Below are positions 62,827-64,000 of a DNA stretch of 64,000 nucleotides, in pieces (the stretch's first letter is position 1; every line of letters starts with the position of its first letter). The DNA is from Archangium lipolyticum. Lineage in GTDB: Bacteria > Myxococcota > Myxococcia > Myxococcales > Myxococcaceae. The DNA lies in contig NZ_JANKBZ010000037.1 of the NCBI RefSeq assembly GCF_024623785.1, positions 51,340-115,339 on the forward strand. The letters run 5' to 3'. The position numbers and the translations under genes are program-made. The notes under the pieces were generated by a model. The model worked only from the letters and a program-made list of their open reading frames with translations. It made no database searches and had not been told where the DNA came from.

Positions 62827-63720
62827 ATGCGTGTTTTCGTGACGGGAGCGACGGGTTTCATTGGGGAAGCGATCGTGCGCGAGCTGAGCGCGGCGGGGCA
62901 CCAGGTGCTCGGACTGGTGCGGAGCGACACCTCCGCCGCGGCCCTGGCGCGGTTGGGCGGCGAGGCGCATCGGGGCGAATTGACGGATCCCGGAAGTCTC
63001 ACCGCGGGCGCCCGGGCGTGCGACGGCGTGATCCACACGGCCTTCATCCACGACTTCTCCGCCTATGCGGCCGCCTGCGAGACGGACAGGCGTGCGGTGG
63101 AGGTGCTAGCCGGCGCGCTGGAGGGCTCGGGCAAGCCGTTCGTGTCCACGTCCGGCACCGCGCTGCTGGCGCCCGGCCGCATCGGCAAGGAGGAGGACAC
63201 GCCCGCGCCCGGGAGCGCGGCGGGCCTGCGTGCCGCGGCGGAGGCGATCGTCTTGGGGGCCGCCCGTCGCGGGGTGCGCTCCAGCGTCGTGCGGTTGCCG
63301 CCCTCCGTCCACGGCCCCGGCGACCACGGCTTCGTGCCCGCGCTGATCGACCTCGCACGCCGCACGGGTCTCTCCGCCTTCGTCTCCGACGGAGCGAACC
63401 GCTGGCCCGCGGTGCACCGGCTGGACGCGGCGCGTCTCTTCCGGCTCGCGCTCGAGAACGCTCCCCCTGGAACGTGCCTGCATGGCGTGGCCGAAGAAGG
63501 CGTGACGCTGCGCGCGCTCGCCGAGGGGATCGGCAAGGGGCTCGGCGTTCCCGTCCGGGCCCTGGGCGCGGACGAAGCACGCACGCACTTCGATTGGCTC
63601 GCGAGCTTCGTCGCCCTCGACAACCCGACCTCCAGCACGCGCACCCGCGATGCACTGGGATGGCGCCCCCAGGGACCCGACCTGCTGACGGACCTGCGGG
63701 AAAACGGGTACTTCTCCTGA
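62827..63720 (+). CDS. NAD-dependent epimerase/dehydratase family protein (extended SDR)
   Basis: A 297-residue extended SDR, cytosolic. The NAD-binding motif is VTGATGFIG (residues 5-13); GVIHTAFIHDF and VSTSGTALL follow the family layout, and SVVRLPPSVHGPGDHGFVP is the usual substrate-side segment. The YxxxK pair is not visible at its usual place (SAAGLRAAAEAIVLGA instead), as in several atypical members. AGGAGACGG precedes the ATG. Probably controlled by the divergent XRE regulator. Confidence 0.88.
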   Translation: MRVFVTGATGFIGEAIVRELSAAGHQVLGLVRSDTSAAALARLGGEAHRGELTDPGSLTAGARACDGVIHTAFIHDFSAYAAACETDRRAVEVLAGALEGSGKPFVSTSGTALLAPGRIGKEEDTPAPGSAAGLRAAAEAIVLGAARRGVRSSVVRLPPSVHGPGDHGFVPALIDLARRTGLSAFVSDGANRWPAVHRLDAARLFRLALENAPPGTCLHGVAEEGVTLRALAEGIGKGLGVPVRALGADEARTHFDWLASFVALDNPTSSTRTRDALGWRPQGPDLLTDLRENGYFS

Positions 63721-63729
63721 GGATTCTGC

Positions 63730-63835
63730 CTAGCCAGGCCGAAGTGGGAGCTCCAGCGTCGCCGTGGCTCCCTTGCCGACTCCCTCACTCTCCAAGGTGA
63801 GACGCCCCCCCAGCTGGCCCGTTTCACCCGGAGCA
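63730..63835 (-). pseudogene. C-terminal remnant of a histidine kinase
   Basis: A short minus-strand frame reads GETGQLGGRLTLESEGVGKG and ends ATATLELPLRPG before TAG. This is the last G2-box strand of a HATPase_c domain (GG.l...S..G.G..f.l.LP). The rest of the kinase is absent: the frame is closed by a stop a few codons upstream. Confidence 0.5.
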
Positions 63836-63866
63836 CTTCCATGTCAATCTCCCGCACTGTGAGGCC

Positions 63867-64000
63867 ATGCCCCTGAGTCTTCGACGTCGCCGTCTCGTGG
63901 CGCTGGGCCTGCTGAGTGCGGGTGCGCTCGTCACGCTCGGCGCCGTCCTGCTCCCTTACCGTCCCGTTATCGTGAGTGGGGCCCAGCCGCCTCCCGGTCC
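63867..64000 (+). CDS. Start of an exported or membrane protein, truncated by the window
   Basis: Forty-four codons are visible: a basic N-terminus (MPLSLRRRRL) and a hydrophobic segment (VALGLLSAGALVTLGAVLLP), then IVSGAQPPPG. Signal anchor or signal peptide; the function lies beyond base 64000. GTGAGG precedes the ATG. Confidence 0.55.
   Translation, partial: MPLSLRRRRLVALGLLSAGALVTLGAVLLPYRPVIVSGAQPPPG

Overview
The window reads as chromosomal DNA of a fruiting myxobacterium, most likely from the Archangium/Cystobacter/Melittangium group (Cystobacterineae). This is an inference from very high GC with GC-rich third codon positions, many exported proteins with lipobox signals, an ELWxxDGT-repeat protein, a secreted AHH nuclease toxin paired with an Imm11-type immunity protein, golvesin-like and DUF4214 domains, and RiPP precursors. 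I found no rRNA, tRNA or CRISPR array.

Layout. Bases 1-7770: a short-chain dehydrogenase cut by the window edge, an exported M4 metallopeptidase, then a minus-strand RiPP operon of the graspetide (omega-ester peptide) type: 55-residue precursor, MvdD-like ATP-grasp ligase, PpiC-like maturation protein and a TPR/HEAT-like lipoprotein. An alpha/beta hydrolase diverges from it. Bases 7858-13103: an ELWxxDGT-repeat lipoprotein and an AHH toxin/Imm11 pair. Bases 13163-24391: haloperoxidase, TenA-like protein, GH31 glucosidase, several lipoproteins, a decayed patch (transposase and aldo/keto reductase remnants), a LysR regulator and an orphan sugar-binding protein. Bases 24520-33328: a large GH87-type glucanase with its terminator, an orphan mersacidin/lichenicidin-type lantibiotic precursor, a catalase-like protein, an SDR with a zinc-ribbon extension, a GNAT protein and a CDP-alcohol phosphatidyltransferase.

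Bases 33409-36810: a GH3 glucosidase behind a LacI/cre-like operator. Bases 36815-44797: a four-gene minus-strand operon (class III aminotransferase, inositol-monophosphatase-like phosphatase, zinc-type dehydrogenase, GH35-like protein) diverging from a DeoR regulator and an MFS transporter. The likely joint chemistry is oxidation, transamination and dephosphorylation of a sugar or cyclitol. Bases 44875-51875: exported NTR-like and golvesin-like proteins, a carboxylesterase, and an OYE-family flavin oxidoreductase with a divergent AraC regulator.

Bases 51876-58409 are the most rearranged part: two copies of an ~85-bp repeat able to form two hairpins, two identical 69-bp direct repeats (54703 and 57601), gene remnants (ELWxxDGT, ECF sigma factor, a lipoprotein-like C-terminus), a subtilase, and an AT-rich 510-codon gene that looks acquired and may encode a helical pore-forming toxin. 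Bases 57748-64000 return to ordinary GC-rich genes: a DUF3592-like membrane protein, a large exported SH3-like protein, a hormone-sensitive-lipase-type hydrolase, an XRE/MmyB-type regulator diverging from an NAD-dependent epimerase, a histidine-kinase remnant and the start of one more exported or membrane protein.
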